Shown here one piece after another: positions 6,204 to 8,170 of a DNA stretch of 8,170 nt; the first letter of the stretch is position 1; the number at the start of each line of letters is the position of its first letter. Under the pieces are notes generated by a model. That model saw only the letters and a list, made by a program, of their open reading frames with translations, was not told the origin of the DNA and made no database searches. The position numbers and the translations under genes were made by a program. Source of the DNA: an uncultured Eubacterium sp. (GTDB taxonomy: Bacteria; Bacillota; Clostridia; Oscillospirales; Acutalibacteraceae); contig CAMFQI010000034.1 of assembly GCA_945980015.1 (NCBI GenBank), positions 1 to 8,170 of the forward strand. Reading direction: 5' to 3'.

Positions 6204-7541
6204 ATGAAAAAGAAGGAAAATAAGAAAAAAATTAATTTAGTTGACCAAGCAAACGGGTATTTTGACGATTACTTAAAGCCGAGAGTGAAATCATATAAAG
6301 CACAGCATATTGCAAATGAGGATGAAAATGAGTATGTTGAAGCTGTTGTTGAATATGACGGCTATAATGCTCATTTCAGGATTGATATTACCCTTGATTG
6401 TGCTGATAGCTTGAACTTGTATTTCTCATACCCGAATTGCGAAATGGAATTTAGCATAGATGATTTATTCAATACCCTTGAAATAAACGACTTTAACGAA
6501 AATTCTTTAGATTTCGGTGAAGAAGATTCTTGCAAGAATGTCGGACAAGCCTTTGATGGTGCATTTGAGTTTTTGAATAAGTATGATTATGATATACGAA
6601 AAGCGGGCGAGAGTGCTAATCTTTCGTATATGATACAGCTTCATAATGAGGATGAAGAATACTACAAAAATATGAAGGTTAGTAAGATAATTAAGCTTTC
6701 ATTATTAGAAGCAAAGATGTTCAAAACCAAAAAGGAAAAGGACAAGAATGCTTTTCTTAATTATACCGACAAGCTATCTGCCGAAATAGGTCTTGATAAT
6801 TCAACTAAACGCCTCGTGAATTACTTGAAGCAGGGATACAATATCCCCGATGTTAAGAATGACAGCAGTAATGATTACGATTCAAAATTCGGGAAGAAAA
6901 CAGTCTTGTCATATATGATTTGTGATATTATCGGTCTTGTTGTTTGCGCAATGATGGTTTTAGGCGATAGAATTATTATGTCAGGCAAAGGTATAGTATT
7001 GGGCGACGATATATTATCTATAATAATCGGCATTGGGGTACCCGGCTTAATTTTGGGATATCTGCTGACAAGACTTTTTGCAACCAAAATTATGATAGCC
7101 CTTATGCCGAACGAAGAAAAAGACGTAATAATAGGATACAGAAAAAAGAGATTTGATGATTTGAATTTTTTTGAAAAAATATTTTCAAAATATCTTGCAC
7201 CTGTTTTGGCAATAATTGTATTCTTGATTTTAACAATGTTTTCTATGTCGTCGGTATGTGTAACAGAAAACGGCATTATCGACCATTCTATGTTTTCAAA
7301 TAATGAATACGCTTATGAAGAAGTTGATGTTTTTCTCGAAAAGGGATATTATGAAGACGGAGAATACTATGAGTACGATTATCCGTACTATACCTTTGTT
7401 ACAGATGACGGGAACAATATTTCAACAGGCGAAATAAGAAACGATGAAGATGTAAAATATCTTGAAGAACAATTTGCAAAACGAAATATTAACCCACTTA
7501 TTTTGAACGAAGACAGCGAAGAATTAAAGGAAAAGGAATAA
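6204..7541 (+). CDS. Unrecognised three-helix membrane protein, second of a paralogous pair
   Basis: This 445-residue protein is not recognised, but it is a diverged paralogue of the gene just upstream. Matching landmarks in the same order are YDGYNAHF (51-58), SLNLYFSY (69-76), YDYDI (127-131), a Lys-rich region, and three hydrophobic helices (about 234-254, 268-291 and 331-351). After the helices comes NGIID...YAYEEVDVF. The D-to-Tyr distance in this last motif is 11 residues in both (D360 to Y371 here, D351 to Y362 upstream). KK at 231-232 and RKKR at 313-316 predict a cytosolic N-terminus and an outside C-terminal domain. That domain holds a striking Tyr/Asp/Glu stretch (about 382-396) and a Glu/Lys-rich tail. 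The N-terminus is very basic (MKKKENKKK). It is AT-rich (20% GC over 7141-7200 by hand count). Its TAA overlaps the tsaD ATG by one base. The C-terminal motif loosely recalls PH-like domains of membrane proteins, but that is a guess. Confidence 0.85.
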   Translation: MKKKENKKKINLVDQANGYFDDYLKPRVKSYKAQHIANEDENEYVEAVVEYDGYNAHFRIDITLDCADSLNLYFSYPNCEMEFSIDDLFNTLEINDFNENSLDFGEEDSCKNVGQAFDGAFEFLNKYDYDIRKAGESANLSYMIQLHNEDEEYYKNMKVSKIIKLSLLEAKMFKTKKEKDKNAFLNYTDKLSAEIGLDNSTKRLVNYLKQGYNIPDVKNDSSNDYDSKFGKKTVLSYMICDIIGLVVCAMMVLGDRIIMSGKGIVLGDDILSIIIGIGVPGLILGYLLTRLFATKIMIALMPNEEKDVIIGYRKKRFDDLNFFEKIFSKYLAPVLAIIVFLILTMFSMSSVCVTENGIIDHSMFSNNEYAYEEVDVFLEKGYYEDGEYYEYDYPYYTFVTDDGNNISTGEIRNDEDVKYLEEQFAKRNINPLILNEDSEELKEKE

Positions 7542-8170
7542 TGAAAATTTTAGGAATTGAGTCCTCCTGCGACGAAACTGCGGCGGCAGTAGTCGAGGAC
7601 GGAAGAAAAGTATTATCAAATGTAATAGCAACCTCACTCAACGAGCATAAGCTATATGGCGGCGTTGTGCCTGAGATTGCCTCACGCCGTCACGCAGAAA
7701 GCATTAGCGGTGTTGTGGAGCAGGCATTGAAAGACGCAAATTGCACAATGGACGATATTGAAGCAGTTGCCGTTACCTATGCGCCCGGTCTTATCGGCTC
7801 ACTTTTGGTTGGCGTAGGCTTTGCAAAGGGACTTGCGCTTGCGTGCGAAAAACCGCTTGTGCCCGTTCATCATCTTCGAGGTCATATTGCTTCTAATTAT
7901 ATTTCAAGTGATATTGAACCGCCGTTTCTTTGCCTCGTGGTAAGCGGAGGTCACAGCCATATAGTTGCCGTAAAATCTTATACCGATTTTGATGTTATCG
8001 GAAAAACACGTGACGATGCGGCGGGCGAAGCACTCGATAAGGCAGGTCGTACGATGAAGCTTGAATATCCCGGTGGTGTAAGCATAGATAAGATTTCACC
8101 TCAGGGCGACGAAAACGCTTTTGCTTTTCCAAAACCGAGAGTTGCTAATTCACCCTATGACTATTCATTC
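7541..8170 (+). CDS. tsaD: tRNA N6-adenosine threonylcarbamoyltransferase, N-terminal part (3' end outside window)
   Basis: TsaD, with TsaB and TsaE, transfers the threonylcarbamoyl group from TC-AMP to A37 of ANN-decoding tRNAs, making t6A, a modification needed for accurate decoding. The 210 residues here are the N-terminal two thirds of a protein usually about 335-345 long. The ASKHA nucleotide-binding start MKILGIESSCDETAAAVV is seen, then the family block GGVVPEIASRRH (40-51) and APGLIGSLLVG. The metal-binding histidines are H111 and H115 in HHLRGH. LVVSGGHSH (132-140) and GEALDKAGR with YPGG (162-179) follow. The ATG overlaps the preceding stop (TAATG). The best Shine-Dalgarno is AAAGGA at 7526-7531, nine bases upstream, inside the preceding gene. 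It is the last of the rimI-led run seen in the window. No truncation other than the window edge is seen. Confidence 0.97.
   Translation, partial: MKILGIESSCDETAAAVVEDGRKVLSNVIATSLNEHKLYGGVVPEIASRRHAESISGVVEQALKDANCTMDDIEAVAVTYAPGLIGSLLVGVGFAKGLALACEKPLVPVHHLRGHIASNYISSDIEPPFLCLVVSGGHSHIVAVKSYTDFDVIGKTRDDAAGEALDKAGRTMKLEYPGGVSIDKISPQGDENAFAFPKPRVANSPYDYSF

Noticed and set aside
6875..7276. Minus-strand open frame of 133 codons opposite the second membrane protein
   Set aside because: Shadow frame over the hydrophobic helices; the + strand gene has the ribosome site, the coupling and a clear paralogue.
1..8170. CRISPR array, tRNA or rRNA gene, or transposase
   Set aside because: No regularly spaced repeats, cloverleaf-type sequences, rRNA segments or transposase-like frames were seen on either strand.

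Overview
The window looks like core chromosome of a low-to-moderate-GC Firmicute, most likely a gut-type clostridium (Oscillospiraceae/Ruminococcaceae-like). The basis is the gene order rpsD-rpoA-rplQ, strong AGGAGG Shine-Dalgarno sites, the clostridial style of the protein sequences, and a Pol I whose 3'-5' exonuclease residues are gone. The genus cannot be fixed from the window alone. All genes lie on the + strand.

Region 1 (1-1643) is the end of the ribosomal protein/RNA polymerase alpha operon. It holds the 3' end of rpsD (S4), then rpoA and rplQ (L17), closed by a perfect 13-bp rho-independent terminator. Region 2 (1643-4294) starts with a clear extended -10 promoter that drives polA. 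The true polA start is the ATG at 1703, giving 863 residues, and not the in-frame GTG further upstream. The gene encodes a 5' nuclease domain, a degenerate proofreading domain and an intact polymerase domain.

Region 3 (4291-4415) is a 125-base imperfect palindrome lying between polA and rimI. Its left end includes the polA stop codon and its right end lies just before the rimI ribosome binding site. Without it, polA and rimI would be only about 20 bases apart, so it reads like a small palindromic (MITE- or REP-like) insertion into a former operon junction.

Region 4 (4434-8170) is a tightly packed run: rimI, two unrecognised membrane-protein genes, and the 5' part of tsaD, which runs off the window. 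RimI acetylates ribosomal protein S18; TsaD makes the t6A modification of tRNA. The two genes are commonly neighbours in bacteria. Here they are separated by two paralogous proteins of 441 and 445 residues. Both have a cytosolic N-terminal domain, three predicted membrane helices and a Tyr- and acid-rich C-terminal domain predicted to lie outside the cell. They are more AT-rich than their neighbours. This duplicated pair is the least explained part of the window. There is no CRISPR array, tRNA, rRNA or recognisable transposase, and no gene-free stretch longer than 300 bases.
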